Assembly (NCBI RefSeq): GCF_014195505.1
Contig: NZ_JACIBV010000001.1
Coordinates: 7,874,001-7,938,000, forward strand
Direction: 5' to 3'
Length of the DNA: 64,000 nucleotides
Origin: Nonomuraea dietziae
GTDB taxonomy: Bacteria > Actinomycetota > Actinomycetes > Streptosporangiales > Streptosporangiaceae
The position numbers were made by a program, and so were the translations under genes. Positions 47,773 to 55,425 of this stretch are shown here, one piece after another. Position 1 is the first letter of the stretch. Every line of letters begins with the position of its first letter. The notes under the pieces are model-generated. The model was not told the origin of the DNA and made no database searches. It saw nothing but the letters and a program-made list of their open reading frames with translations.

Positions 47773-49100
47773 CTGGTGTACTTCCGCTTGTTCTCGGCCA
47801 GCAGCTTGTCCGCGGTCGCCACACCGTCCTTCAGCGCCTCGGCCGGGCCGGCCTCCTTCAGCACGGCCTTGGCCACGGCCAGCTCCAGCGCCTTCGACTG
47901 GACGTCGCCGACGCCGGGCAGCGCGGGCAGGAAGTGGAAGGCGTCCAGGTCGGAGGCCAGCCTGATCTGCGGGAGGTCGGCGATCGCGGCGTCCTGGCGG
48001 GCGGAGTTACGGGCCGGGATCATGCCGGCCTTGGCCCACTCGGTCGACTGGCGGCTCATGTGGTCGACGAAGAACTTGGCCGCCTGCACCTTGTTCGGGT
48101 CCTTGCCCGCCTGGGAGGTCAGCACGAAGTTGTGCGAGGCGCTCCACACGGCGGCGCTCGCGCCGATGGTGGGCACGGGGGACAGGCCCCACTTCAGGTT
48201 GGGCGCGTTGGTCTTGAGGTCGTTGATCTGCCAGATGCCGTCCCAGGTGAAGCTGACCTTGTCGTTCTTGAACGCGGCGTACTGGGTGTCGATCGCCACC
48301 TTGGCGGGGCTGTATCCCCTGTCGATCTGCTCGACCATCCACGTCAGCGCCTCGACCCCCTGCTCGGAGCCCCACAGCGCCTTCGCGCCGTCCTCGCTGT
48401 AGAGCTCGCCGCCGTGCTGCCAGAGCAGGCTCATGAACATCAGGTGCGCCGGCCACTTGCTGGGCATCCAGAACGGGTCGGCCACCCCCGCCTTCTTCAG
48501 CTCGGCCAGCGCGGCCTCGTAGGAAACCTTGTCGGAGGGGGCCTCCTTGAGCCCGATCTTGTCCAGGTGCCCCGCGTTCCAGTAGTCGCCCAGGCTGTGC
48601 ACGTCCAGCGGGATGCCGTAACGCTTGTCGCCGAAGACCCCCGCGCCCCACACGGCCGGGATGAAGTCGCTCTCGCTCAGCTCCAGCGCGCCGACCACGT
48701 CGTCGAGCGCGATCAGCACCTGCCTGGCGGCGAACGTGCCGATCCAGTCGTTGTGGATGACCGCGACGTCGGGTCCCTTGCCCGCGGCGATGGCGGTGGG
48801 CATCGCCGGATAGAGGTCCTCCCAGCGGCGGGTGATGTTGCGCACCTCGATCCGTCCAGCGAACTCCTTGTTGAAGGCCGCGAGCATCGTGCGCATGTGC
48901 GGGCCGTCGCCGCCGGTGAAGCCGTTCCAGAAGTCCAGTGTCACTTTCGGACCGCTGTACTCGCCGCCGGAGAACGTCGGCGCGGGCGCCGCGGGGGCGG
49001 AGGAGCCGGAGCCGAGCTTGGTGCCGCCGCCGCACGCGGACGCCGCGACCGTGAGGCCGGCCAGGCCGAGGAACGAGCGTCGGGACAGGGGAGTGGTCAT
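47769..49100 (-). CDS. Extracellular solute-binding lipoprotein (family 1)
   Basis: 443 residues. The N-terminus SRRSFLGLAGLTVAASACGGG combines a twin-arginine pattern with a lipobox (ASAC), so the mature protein is probably a Tat-exported lipoprotein anchored through Cys23. A periplasmic-binding-protein type II fold follows (VTLDFWNGFTGGDGPHMRTM; GPDVAVIHNDW; SFTWDGIWQINDL; FVDHMSRQSTEWAKAGMIPAR). It captures the oligosaccharide for the two downstream permeases. It starts 3 bp after the GH51 stop. Confidence 0.93.
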   Translation of the reverse strand: MTTPLSRRSFLGLAGLTVAASACGGGTKLGSGSSAPAAPAPTFSGGEYSGPKVTLDFWNGFTGGDGPHMRTMLAAFNKEFAGRIEVRNITRRWEDLYPAMPTAIAAGKGPDVAVIHNDWIGTFAARQVLIALDDVVGALELSESDFIPAVWGAGVFGDKRYGIPLDVHSLGDYWNAGHLDKIGLKEAPSDKVSYEAALAELKKAGVADPFWMPSKWPAHLMFMSLLWQHGGELYSEDGAKALWGSEQGVEALTWMVEQIDRGYSPAKVAIDTQYAAFKNDKVSFTWDGIWQINDLKTNAPNLKWGLSPVPTIGASAAVWSASHNFVLTSQAGKDPNKVQAAKFFVDHMSRQSTEWAKAGMIPARNSARQDAAIADLPQIRLASDLDAFHFLPALPGVGDVQSKALELAVAKAVLKEAGPAEALKDGVATADKLLAENKRKYTR

Positions 49101-49103
49101 GTC

Positions 49104-50606
49104 TTACTCCTGGGGGGCGAAGCGGATCATGGTCCATGAGACGGGCGGGAGGGTGAGGGTGGCGTCACGGCCGTCCATCCGCAGCCCGGTGCCGGGGCGG
49201 GGGGCGACCCTGTCGGGGTCGGCGGCGGAGTTGACGGCCGACAGGTCGTCGTCGGCCAGCTCGAGGTGTTCGGCGGGCAGCAGTCCTTGCGGCAGGGCGA
49301 CGCGCAGCTCGCACGGGCCCCGCCTGTCGCGGTTGACCACGAACAGCGTGATCTCGCCCGTGTCGTCGAGCGTGGCGGTGGCCCAGATCGCGGGTGCCTC
49401 GCCGTACTTGTCGGTGGAGACGGAGGTGCACTCGGGCTCCACCCGCAGCACCTGTCCTCGGGCGTTCCTGGCGGTCAGCGCGAACGGGTGGAAGATGCTC
49501 TGCCGCCAGGCGGGGCCGCCGGGCTCCGTCATGATCGGGGCGATCACGTTGGCCAGCTGGGCCTGGCAGGCGACGCCCACCCTGTCGGCGTTGCGCAGCA
49601 GCGTGATGAGCAGGCTGCCGACCACCACGGCGTCGGTCACGTCGTAGACGTTCTCGATCAGCCGCGGATGCTCGGCCCACTCCAGGGACGCCTCACCTCC
49701 GAAGCGGCTCTGGTACCAGACGTTCCACTCGTCGAAGGAGAGCTTGATCTTCCTGCGGCTGCGCAGTTTCGCGCCCACGTGGTCGGCGGTGGCGGCGATC
49801 GAGCGGATCATGTGCTCCATGTCGGCGCCGCTGGCCAGGAAGGAGTCGACGTCGCCGTCGGCGGGGTCGTAGTAGGCGTGCAGCGAGATGTAGTCGACCA
49901 GGTCGTAGGCCGACTCCAGAACCTCCGCCTCCCACTGGCCGAACGTCGGCATGCCGCTGTTGGAGCTGCCGCAGGCCACCAGCGACACCCCCGGGTCGAG
50001 GCGGCGCAGCGCCCTGGCGGTCTCGGCGGCGAGCCTGCCGTACTCGCGGGCGGTCTTGTGGCCCATCTGCCAGGGGCCGTCGAGCTCGTTGCCGAGGCAC
50101 CACAGACGGATGTCGTGGGGCTTGTCGACGCCGTGGGCGCGGCGCAGGTCCGACAGCCGGGTGCCGCCCGGATAGTTGGCGTACTCCACCAGCTCCAGCG
50201 CCTCGGCCACGCCGCGGGTGCCGAGGTTGAGCGCCATCATGGGCTCGATCCCCGCCCGCGCGGCCCATGCCATGAACTCGTTCAGCCCGAAGCTGTTGTC
50301 CTCCAAGCTGCGCCAGGCCAGGTCGAGGCGGGCAGGCCGCTCCTCGACAGGGCCGACGCCGTCCTCCCAGCGGTAGTTCGAGACGAAGTTGCCCCCCGGA
50401 TAGCGGACCAGGGTCACGCCGAGCTCGCGGGTCAGCTCCAGCACGTCGGTGCGGAAGCCGTCGGCGTCGGCCAGCGGATGACCTGGCTCGAAGATCCCCG
50501 TGTACACGCAGCGCCCCATGTGTTCGACGAACGAGCCGAACAGCCGGGGCTCGACCGGGCCGATCAGGAAGGCGGGATCCAGCGTGAGACGAGCGGTCGA
50601 AGTCAA
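49104..50606 (-). CDS. Alpha-L-arabinofuranosidase, GH51
   Basis: About 500 residues. The acid/base Glu is in RLWCLGNELDGPW (the conserved NE pair) and the nucleophile Glu in KLSFDEWNVWY. Other family blocks are EPRLFGSFVEHMGRCVYTGI near the N-terminus and TLVRYPGGNFVSNYRWEDG. No signal peptide, so it acts inside the cell on imported arabino-oligosaccharides. I choose TTG 50606, which has GGAGAGG about 8 nt upstream; ATG 50648 would leave only 4 nt to the LacI operator and no Shine-Dalgarno. It heads the operon and is divergent from the LacI gene. Confidence 0.93.
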   Translation of the reverse strand: MTSTARLTLDPAFLIGPVEPRLFGSFVEHMGRCVYTGIFEPGHPLADADGFRTDVLELTRELGVTLVRYPGGNFVSNYRWEDGVGPVEERPARLDLAWRSLEDNSFGLNEFMAWAARAGIEPMMALNLGTRGVAEALELVEYANYPGGTRLSDLRRAHGVDKPHDIRLWCLGNELDGPWQMGHKTAREYGRLAAETARALRRLDPGVSLVACGSSNSGMPTFGQWEAEVLESAYDLVDYISLHAYYDPADGDVDSFLASGADMEHMIRSIAATADHVGAKLRSRRKIKLSFDEWNVWYQSRFGGEASLEWAEHPRLIENVYDVTDAVVVGSLLITLLRNADRVGVACQAQLANVIAPIMTEPGGPAWRQSIFHPFALTARNARGQVLRVEPECTSVSTDKYGEAPAIWATATLDDTGEITLFVVNRDRRGPCELRVALPQGLLPAEHLELADDDLSAVNSAADPDRVAPRPGTGLRMDGRDATLTLPPVSWTMIRFAPQE

Positions 50607-50652
50607 GAGCCGGCCTCTCCGTTGCGGGGACGTTTCGTGGTAGGGCATTTTC

Positions 50653-50675
50653 TACAACGTTGTTTCAACGTTGTA
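50653..50675. promoter_or_regulatory. LacI-type operator, two adjacent CAACGTTG palindromes
   Basis: The region reads TACAACGTTG, TTT, CAACGTTGTA: two 8-bp palindromes (CAACGTTG) 11 bp apart centre to centre, which also form 10-bp outer inverted arms around TTT. The central CG of an A/T-flanked palindrome is typical of LacI-family operators. It lies between the divergent GH51 operon and LacI gene, 46 nt from the former start and 52 nt from the latter. Confidence 0.75.
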
Positions 50676-50727
50676 AACAGGTGCGGCTGGATTACGATGC
50701 GAGCCGTACAGCAGAAGGGGGACACGG

Positions 50728-51750
50728 GTGGGAACGAGCCTGCGTGACGTCGCGCGCCTGGCGGGGGTGTCGGTGAAAACCGTCTCCAACGTGGTCAACG
50801 GGTACGCGCACGTGTCGCCCGCGACCCGCGCGAAAGTGGAGGGAGCGCTCTCCCAGCTCGACTACCGGCCCAACCTGTCGGCCCGCAACCTGCGGCAGGG
50901 CCGCACAGGCATGATCGCCCTCGCCCTGCCCGAGCTCGACGCGCCCTACTTCGCGGAGCTGTCCAGGTGCGTGATCGACGCGGCCGCCGAGCACCGGTGG
51001 CTGGTGATCATCGAGCAGACCGGCGGGGGGCTGGAAAGGGAGCGGCGCATCCTCGACGGCGTGCGTGACCACCACGTCGACGGGCTGATCCTCAGCCCTG
51101 TGGCGGTCGGGGCCGAGGAGCTGGCCGCCCGTACCGACGACACCGCGCTGGTGCTGCTCGGCGAGCGCATCTACGACGGGCCCGCCGACCACGTCGCGAT
51201 CGACAACGTCAGGGCCGCGTACGACGTCACCGAGCACCTGATCGGGCTGGGCCGGCGGCGCATCGCCGCACTGGGCGCCCAGGACGACACCGCCAGCGGT
51301 ACGGCGCCGCTGCGGCTGGCCGGCTACCGCGAGGCGCTGGCCGCGCACGGCCTGCCGGAGACCGTCGTCAAGGTCGACCGCTACCAGCGGGCCGAGGGCG
51401 CGGCGGCGATGACTCGGCTCCTGGCCTCACCCGAGCCGCCAGACGCGGTGTTCTGCTTCAACGACCTGCTCGCCCTCGGCGCCATGCGCACGGCGCTGGC
51501 GGCGGGGCTGCGCGTGCCCGAGGACGTGGCGCTGGCAGGGCTGGACGACATCGAGGACGGTCGTTACAGCACCCCCACCCTGACCACGATCGCCCCTGAC
51601 AAGAACCAGCTCGCCCGCATCGCGGTCGACCTGCTCAAGCAGCGGATCGACGGGCACACCGCCCGCCCGCCGCAGGAGTTCACGGCCGGTTATCACCTGA
51701 TCGCCAGGGAGAGCACCATGGGGGGCGGCCTCTCGCGCGGGGTCGGCTGA
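50728..51750 (+). CDS. LacI family transcriptional regulator
   Basis: 340 residues. The N-terminal HTH is TSLRDVARLAGVSVKTVSNVVNG with the hinge-helix region ARNLRQG, followed by a periplasmic-binding-like sugar-sensing domain (about residues 62-335; AIDNVRAAYDVTEHLIGLG; VFCFNDLLALGAMRTAL; LAGLDDIEDGRY). GTG 50728 has AAGGGGGA upstream. It is divergent from the arabinofuranosidase/transport operon, and the tandem CAACGTTG operators between them are the probable binding site. Derepression by arabinose or an arabino-oligosaccharide is inferred from context. Confidence 0.94.
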   Translation: MGTSLRDVARLAGVSVKTVSNVVNGYAHVSPATRAKVEGALSQLDYRPNLSARNLRQGRTGMIALALPELDAPYFAELSRCVIDAAAEHRWLVIIEQTGGGLERERRILDGVRDHHVDGLILSPVAVGAEELAARTDDTALVLLGERIYDGPADHVAIDNVRAAYDVTEHLIGLGRRRIAALGAQDDTASGTAPLRLAGYREALAAHGLPETVVKVDRYQRAEGAAAMTRLLASPEPPDAVFCFNDLLALGAMRTALAAGLRVPEDVALAGLDDIEDGRYSTPTLTTIAPDKNQLARIAVDLLKQRIDGHTARPPQEFTAGYHLIARESTMGGGLSRGVG

Positions 51751-51763
51751 GCGTCGGGTGGCG

Positions 51764-51798
51764 GGCGCAGGACGGCAGATCGGTGTCCGCCCTGCGCC
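51764..51798. terminator. Bidirectional hairpin terminator
   Basis: Arms GGCGCAGG-AC (51764-51773) and GT-CC plus CCTGCGCC (51785-51798) form a GC-rich stem with a short internal bulge. It lies between the convergent LacI and CsbD genes, 10 bp from the CsbD stop. Confidence 0.6.
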
Positions 51799-51807
51799 GG
51801 AGCGCCG

Positions 51808-52005
51808 CTAGTTGCCGGTGATGGCGTCCTTGGCGTTCTTCGCGGCGTCCTTGACCTTCTCGCCGGCCTGCTTGATCTTGCCCTTGCTCTGGTCGGCCTG
51901 TCCTTCGGCCTCGAGCCGCTCGTCGTCGGTGACCTTGCCGACACCCTCCTTGACCTTGCCACCCATCTCCTGGGCCTTGTTGTCGAACTTGTCGCCTGTG
52001 CTCAC
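51808..52005 (-). CDS. CsbD family stress protein
   Basis: 65 residues, highly charged and helical: MSTGDKFDNKAQEMGGKVKEG, then TDDERLEAEGQADQSKGKIKQ. The family signature (NKAxExxGKxKExxGxxT.DxxLExEGxxDQxKGKxKQ) is fully present. CsbD-like proteins are general-stress proteins of unknown mechanism. A GGAGAG Shine-Dalgarno precedes ATG 52005. The gene is divergent from the GlsB-type membrane protein, another typical stress gene; I could not confidently place a sigma-B-like promoter in the 197-bp gap between them. Confidence 0.93.
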   Translation of the reverse strand: MSTGDKFDNKAQEMGGKVKEGVGKVTDDERLEAEGQADQSKGKIKQAGEKVKDAAKNAKDAITGN

Positions 52006-52202
52006 GATGTCTCTCCTCCAGCCGTCACGACTTCCGGATGAGGCACCTCTGTCCTGGAGCGGCCTGGGTAAACCGCCTGCGGAGGAGGCCCGCGTGACCG
52101 AGAGTTCTCCATCGGAATCTATTTGTTATGTGATTCCCGTCTGCTTACGGGCACACGGTTGTCGGTCACACCAAACGCAGACACCTGAGCAGGGAGCTGA
52201 AC

Positions 52203-52475
52203 ATGACAGTCACGGGCATCATCACCGCCATCATCATCGGCGCCATCATCGGCGCGCTGGGCCGTCTGGTCGTTCCCGGACGGCAGAACATCCCGATCTG
52301 GCTGACCATCGTGGTCGGCATCGTGGCCGCCTTCATCGGCACCGCCATCGCCGGCGCCTTCGGCGTCGCGGCGACCGGTGGCATCGACTGGATCGAACTG
52401 CTTCTCCAGGTGGCCGTCGCCGCCGTCGGCGTCATCGTCACCGTGAGCCTGTACGGCAGGCGCGGCGTCCGCTGA
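52203..52475 (+). CDS. GlsB/YeaQ/YmgE family stress membrane protein
   Basis: 90 residues with three transmembrane helices: ITAIIIGAIIGALGRLVVPG, WLTIVVGIVAAFIGTAIAGAF and ELLLQVAVAAVGVIVTVSLYG. The Gly-rich first helix with GRLVVPGRQ is diagnostic of the transglycosylase-associated/GlsB family. AGGGAG lies upstream of ATG 52203. It is followed by a strong terminator hairpin at 52521-52555. Probably induced by general stress, like its CsbD neighbour. Confidence 0.9.
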   Translation: MTVTGIITAIIIGAIIGALGRLVVPGRQNIPIWLTIVVGIVAAFIGTAIAGAFGVAATGGIDWIELLLQVAVAAVGVIVTVSLYGRRGVR

Positions 52476-52520
52476 CCGGCCCGTTCGACACCTGATCGCT
52501 CCTTTCAGATCCGAAGGCCA

Positions 52521-52555
52521 CAGGCCCCACCCGGGAACACCCCGGATGGGGCCTG
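52521..52555 (+). terminator. Hairpin terminator after GlsB-type gene
   Basis: Stem CAGGCCCCA (52521-52529) pairs with TGGGGCCTG (52547-52555), extended inward by CCGGG/CCCGG after one mismatch; the loop is AACAC. It is followed by TCCTTGTGTG. This is among the strongest hairpins in the window. Confidence 0.75.
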
Positions 52556-52575
52556 TCCTTGTGTGAGCCGCCGTC

Positions 52576-52749
52576 TCACCTGCCGCGCGGGCGTCCGCGC
52601 ACGGGCCTGCTGCTCCGCTGACCCTCCTGCTGCACCCGACGCCTGCGCCGTCGGCCCAGTAACCAGCCGACGGCCAGCACGGCCAGGCCGATCGGCGTGC
52701 GCGCCAGCCAGCGCGCCATCACGAACTTGAAGAACCTTCTCATGGCCAT
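52576..52749 (-). CDS. Small basic single-TM protein (DUF6203-like)
   Basis: 57 residues (or 55 from the second Met). It has RRFFKFVMARWLARTPIGLAVLAVGWLLG, one hydrophobic helix with a basic N-terminus, and an arginine-rich tail (RRRRRRV). The RWLARTPIGLAVLAVGWLLGRRR pattern recalls DUF6203 proteins found near stress genes in related actinomycetes; this is from memory and not certain. The function is unknown. The longer frame from 52815 is less likely because its extra N-terminus is low-complexity. Confidence 0.5.
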   Translation of the reverse strand: MAMRRFFKFVMARWLARTPIGLAVLAVGWLLGRRRRRRVQQEGQRSSRPVRGRPRGR

Positions 52750-52871
52750 GCCTCTGCCCTGACGGCAGCGCCGCACGCGCGGGAGGGGCGCCGCGGGCGT
52801 CGTCCGGCCGGGCACGCGCGTATCAGGACGGCAGCGGGGAAGGGGTCAAGGTGGAAAGAGGGTGATCACAA

Positions 52872-53318
52872 GTGGAGGATGCCGGACAGAGTTCCACCTT
52901 GCAGGTCAGTATTTCCGATCACGGTTACTACACCACGGTCAGCGCCAGGGGGGCGCTGGACCGCGTCAGCGCTCCGGTTTTCACCGCGCACGTCGATGCC
53001 GCCTGGGAGTGGAGCGAAGGCCCCCGGTTGGTCCTGGACCTCAGTGGGGTGACGTTCTGTGATTTCGACGGGGTGGCCGCGCTGGCGAGCATCGCCAGGA
53101 GGCTGCGCGACCACGACCGCGGCAGGGTCATCCTGACCGGCGTGGACGGCCAGCTCCAGCGGATGCTACGCAGGACCGGTCTGATCACGCGCTTCGAGCG
53201 GCGCGACAGCGTCGAGCAGGCGGGCGAGGATCTGCTCGACCGCTCGCGCTCCAGAGGACAGATGGCCATGCCGGGGCGGTCGGGCACCCCGCCGCCATCC
53301 GGTTTGGATCGTTCCTGA
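52872..53318 (+). CDS. STAS-domain anti-sigma factor antagonist
   Basis: 148 residues. The STAS domain (about residues 10-110) has LVLDLSGVTFCDFDGVAALASIARRL. The phosphorylatable Ser/Thr position of RsbV/SpoIIAA proteins (usually D-S-x-G) is D-F-D-G here, with Asp in the acceptor position, so it may mimic the phosphorylated state or be regulated differently. A low-complexity basic tail follows. GTG 52872 follows a purine-rich GAAAGAGGG. Likely part of a partner-switching stress circuit with the STAS, RsbT-like and PP2C proteins downstream. Confidence 0.85.
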   Translation: MEDAGQSSTLQVSISDHGYYTTVSARGALDRVSAPVFTAHVDAAWEWSEGPRLVLDLSGVTFCDFDGVAALASIARRLRDHDRGRVILTGVDGQLQRMLRRTGLITRFERRDSVEQAGEDLLDRSRSRGQMAMPGRSGTPPPSGLDRS

Positions 53319-53441
53319 CGGTACGGCCCGGTCGGCACCCCGCTCTCCGGCCCTGGCCGGGCCTCTCTCCCCCGGACACCGCGCTTCATGGGTTTCACCG
53401 CACAGTGGTAGCGAAGCCGCGCAGGGGGGTAGTGCCCCGCC

Positions 53442-54440
53442 ATGTGGCTGAGCAGATGGGTGGCGCGGGCGCCTGGCGCATGGCAGGGAGCCCGCCGCAG
53501 GCACGGCTGGCTGGACCACCTCGTGCGCGCGGTGGTGCGCTACGACAGAGTCGACGGCGGCCGGCTGTCGGCGGCGTTGACCTACTACGCCTTCTTCGCC
53601 ACCTTCGCTCTGGTCCTTCTCGGCTTCTCGTTGCTCGGGCACGTGCTGGACGACCCCGTCGTGCTGGACACCGTCCAGCACTACCTCAACGACAACTTCC
53701 CCCGCCTCGACGTCATGGCGTTACGGCAGGCCAGGGAGACCGTCGGGATCATCGCGCTGATCGGATTCCCCCTCGCCGGGCTGTTCTGGATGGACGCGCT
53801 GCGCTCGGCCAGCAGGGCCATCTGGCAGCTGGAGGAGTACCCCGGCCCCTTCTGGCAGCGCCAGCTCATCGACCTGGCCGTCCTGGCAGGGCTCGGTCTC
53901 CTGCTGGCGATCAGCCTGACCGCCGCCTTCGCCACCGAGTCCCTGCTGACCTGGGTGGTGGACCACACCGTGGGCACCGACGCCGCTCCCGCCCGCTGGC
54001 TGCTGACCGCGGCCACCTTCACCCTCGGCCTCCTGGTGAACCTGCTGCTGGCCCTCGCCCTGCTCAGCGCGCCGCCCAGGCTGCGCCTCACGCTGCGCAG
54101 GCTGCTCGGCCCCGCCGTGCTCATCACCATCGGCCTGCAGATACTCAACAGCCTCGGCCAGGTCTACCTCCGGATCACCGAGGACAACCCCGCCTACCAG
54201 CTGGTGGCCACCGCCGCGGTCATGCTCGTCTTCCTCAAGGCCGCCAACCAGCTGATCCTCCTGGCCACCGCCCTGGCCGCCACCAGCACCAGAGGGGCCG
54301 TCACCGACCTCGCCGCCGAATCGCCGCCCCCGCCCGACCCTTCTCGCAGGAGGCGCCGCCTGCGAGCTCCCGGAGGGCCGCACCGCCCTCCCAGGAATCC
54401 GAACAGGTTCGGTGTCAAGTGGTCCCGTTGGGGCAGGTGA
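53442..54440 (+). CDS. YihY/BrkB family inner-membrane protein
   Basis: 332 residues with about six transmembrane helices. The family signature is RLSAALTYYAFFATFALVLLGFSLLG near residues 40-65, and PAYQLVATAAVMLVFLKAANQLILLATALAA in the last helices. The basic, proline-rich C-terminal tail is a variable region. The function is unknown; the family is sometimes linked to transport or virulence without direct proof. It is followed 27 bp later by a STAS protein gene with its own AGGGAGGA Shine-Dalgarno, so the two are probably co-transcribed. Confidence 0.88.
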   Translation: MWLSRWVARAPGAWQGARRRHGWLDHLVRAVVRYDRVDGGRLSAALTYYAFFATFALVLLGFSLLGHVLDDPVVLDTVQHYLNDNFPRLDVMALRQARETVGIIALIGFPLAGLFWMDALRSASRAIWQLEEYPGPFWQRQLIDLAVLAGLGLLLAISLTAAFATESLLTWVVDHTVGTDAAPARWLLTAATFTLGLLVNLLLALALLSAPPRLRLTLRRLLGPAVLITIGLQILNSLGQVYLRITEDNPAYQLVATAAVMLVFLKAANQLILLATALAATSTRGAVTDLAAESPPPPDPSRRRRRLRAPGGPHRPPRNPNRFGVKWSRWGR

Positions 54441-54467
54441 GGCGTCGTACCGAGCAGGGAGGACTTC

Positions 54468-54848
54468 ATGAGCGACACGCTGCGGCTGGACACGGCGCTG
54501 GAGCAGGGCGTGTTCATCCTCCGGCCCAGCGGTGAGCTCACCTGGCAGACCGCGAGCACCCTGCGAGCCTGGCTGGAGGGCTACGCGCCCGCCCCGGCCC
54601 CGATCACGGTGATCGACCTGTCGGCGATCACCTTCCTCGACTCGACCGGCATCTCCGCCCTGCTCGGAATCCACACCCTGCTCGGCGGCGCCGGAGCCGG
54701 TCTCGCGTATGCCGAGCCTCCCCCGATGTGCGCCAGGCTGCTGCACATCACCGGCCTCGCCAGATACCTGCCGGTGTACGACACCGTCCAGTCCGCCCGC
54801 CTGGCGGCCGGGACGAGAGCGCCGTTCGCCGGCGAGCACCCCGCGTAG
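54468..54848 (+). CDS. STAS-domain anti-sigma factor antagonist
   Basis: 126 residues covering a complete STAS domain. VIDLSAITFLDSTGISALLGIH carries the canonical D-S-T-G phospho-acceptor region, so this one looks like a classic RsbV-type antagonist, unlike the one at 52872. In such systems the unphosphorylated antagonist releases a sigma factor from its anti-sigma kinase, and SpoIIE/PP2C phosphatases (55407, 57801, 63832 here) reactivate it. AGGGAGGA precedes the ATG. Confidence 0.92.
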   Translation: MSDTLRLDTALEQGVFILRPSGELTWQTASTLRAWLEGYAPAPAPITVIDLSAITFLDSTGISALLGIHTLLGGAGAGLAYAEPPPMCARLLHITGLARYLPVYDTVQSARLAAGTRAPFAGEHPA

Positions 54849-54882
54849 GACGGGTGAGCGCCGCCCCTTCACCGACCGAGTC

Positions 54883-55425
54883 ATGGAGTTTCGCGTGCCG
54901 ATCCTAGGTCGTCGTCCCCGCCCGTCCACGGAGCCCGAGCAGGAGCCCGGCCGCGTTCCGCGATCGGGCACGGTGCTCAAGCGGGTCGTGGTGGGGCTGC
55001 TCGCGCTGGCCGGCCTGGCGGTGTTCGGGGCGGTGCTGGTGAAGCTCACGCTGACCCCCGTGCCCGAGGCCGCGGGCGACGCCATCGGCAACGTCGAGCC
55101 AGGGGCGAGCCTGCGGTTCTATCTGGACCGGCCCAGCGTCAAGGCGGCGCTGGTCCAGGTCGGCGGCAATCTGGCGTTGATGATGCCGCTGGGCGTGATC
55201 TTGCCGGTGCTGTCGAGACGCCTGCGCGGACCCATCCGCCTCGCTCTGGTCGTGGGCCTGTTCTCGCTGTCGATCGAGGTGGCCCAGGGCGCGTTCGTGG
55301 TCGGCAGGGCCTTCGACGCCGACGACGTCCTTCTCAACGCCGCCGGCGCGGTGCTGGCCTACCTGCTCGTCGGGCGCAGGCTGGCCCTGTGGCTGCGGCC
55401 CTCGTCTCAGCCGTCCGCCGCGTGA
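54883..55425 (+). CDS. VanZ family membrane protein
   Basis: About 180 residues. After a basic N-terminus, helices include VVVGLLALAGLAVFGAVLVKLTLTP, GGNLALMMPLGVILPVL, LALVVGLFSLSIEVAQ and DVLLNAAGAVLAYLLVG. The polar GN...MPLG, SIE..Q and D(D/V)LLN motifs are diagnostic of VanZ-like proteins. VanZ itself raises teicoplanin resistance; most genomic homologues have unknown function. ATG 54883 or GTG 54895 are both possible starts. The 3' end overlaps the convergent PP2C gene by 19 bp. Confidence 0.88.
   Translation: MEFRVPILGRRPRPSTEPEQEPGRVPRSGTVLKRVVVGLLALAGLAVFGAVLVKLTLTPVPEAAGDAIGNVEPGASLRFYLDRPSVKAALVQVGGNLALMMPLGVILPVLSRRLRGPIRLALVVGLFSLSIEVAQGAFVVGRAFDADDVLLNAAGAVLAYLLVGRRLALWLRPSSQPSAA

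Noticed and set aside
52006..52202. Sigma-B-like promoters between CsbD and the GlsB-type gene
   Set aside because: GTTT and GGGTA-like words occur, but not at a convincing 14-16 nt spacing in the right orientation.
53347..53360. CCGGCC-CT-GGCCGG hairpin after the first STAS gene
   Set aside because: Short, with a 2-nt loop, in very GC-rich sequence; chance palindromes of this kind are expected.
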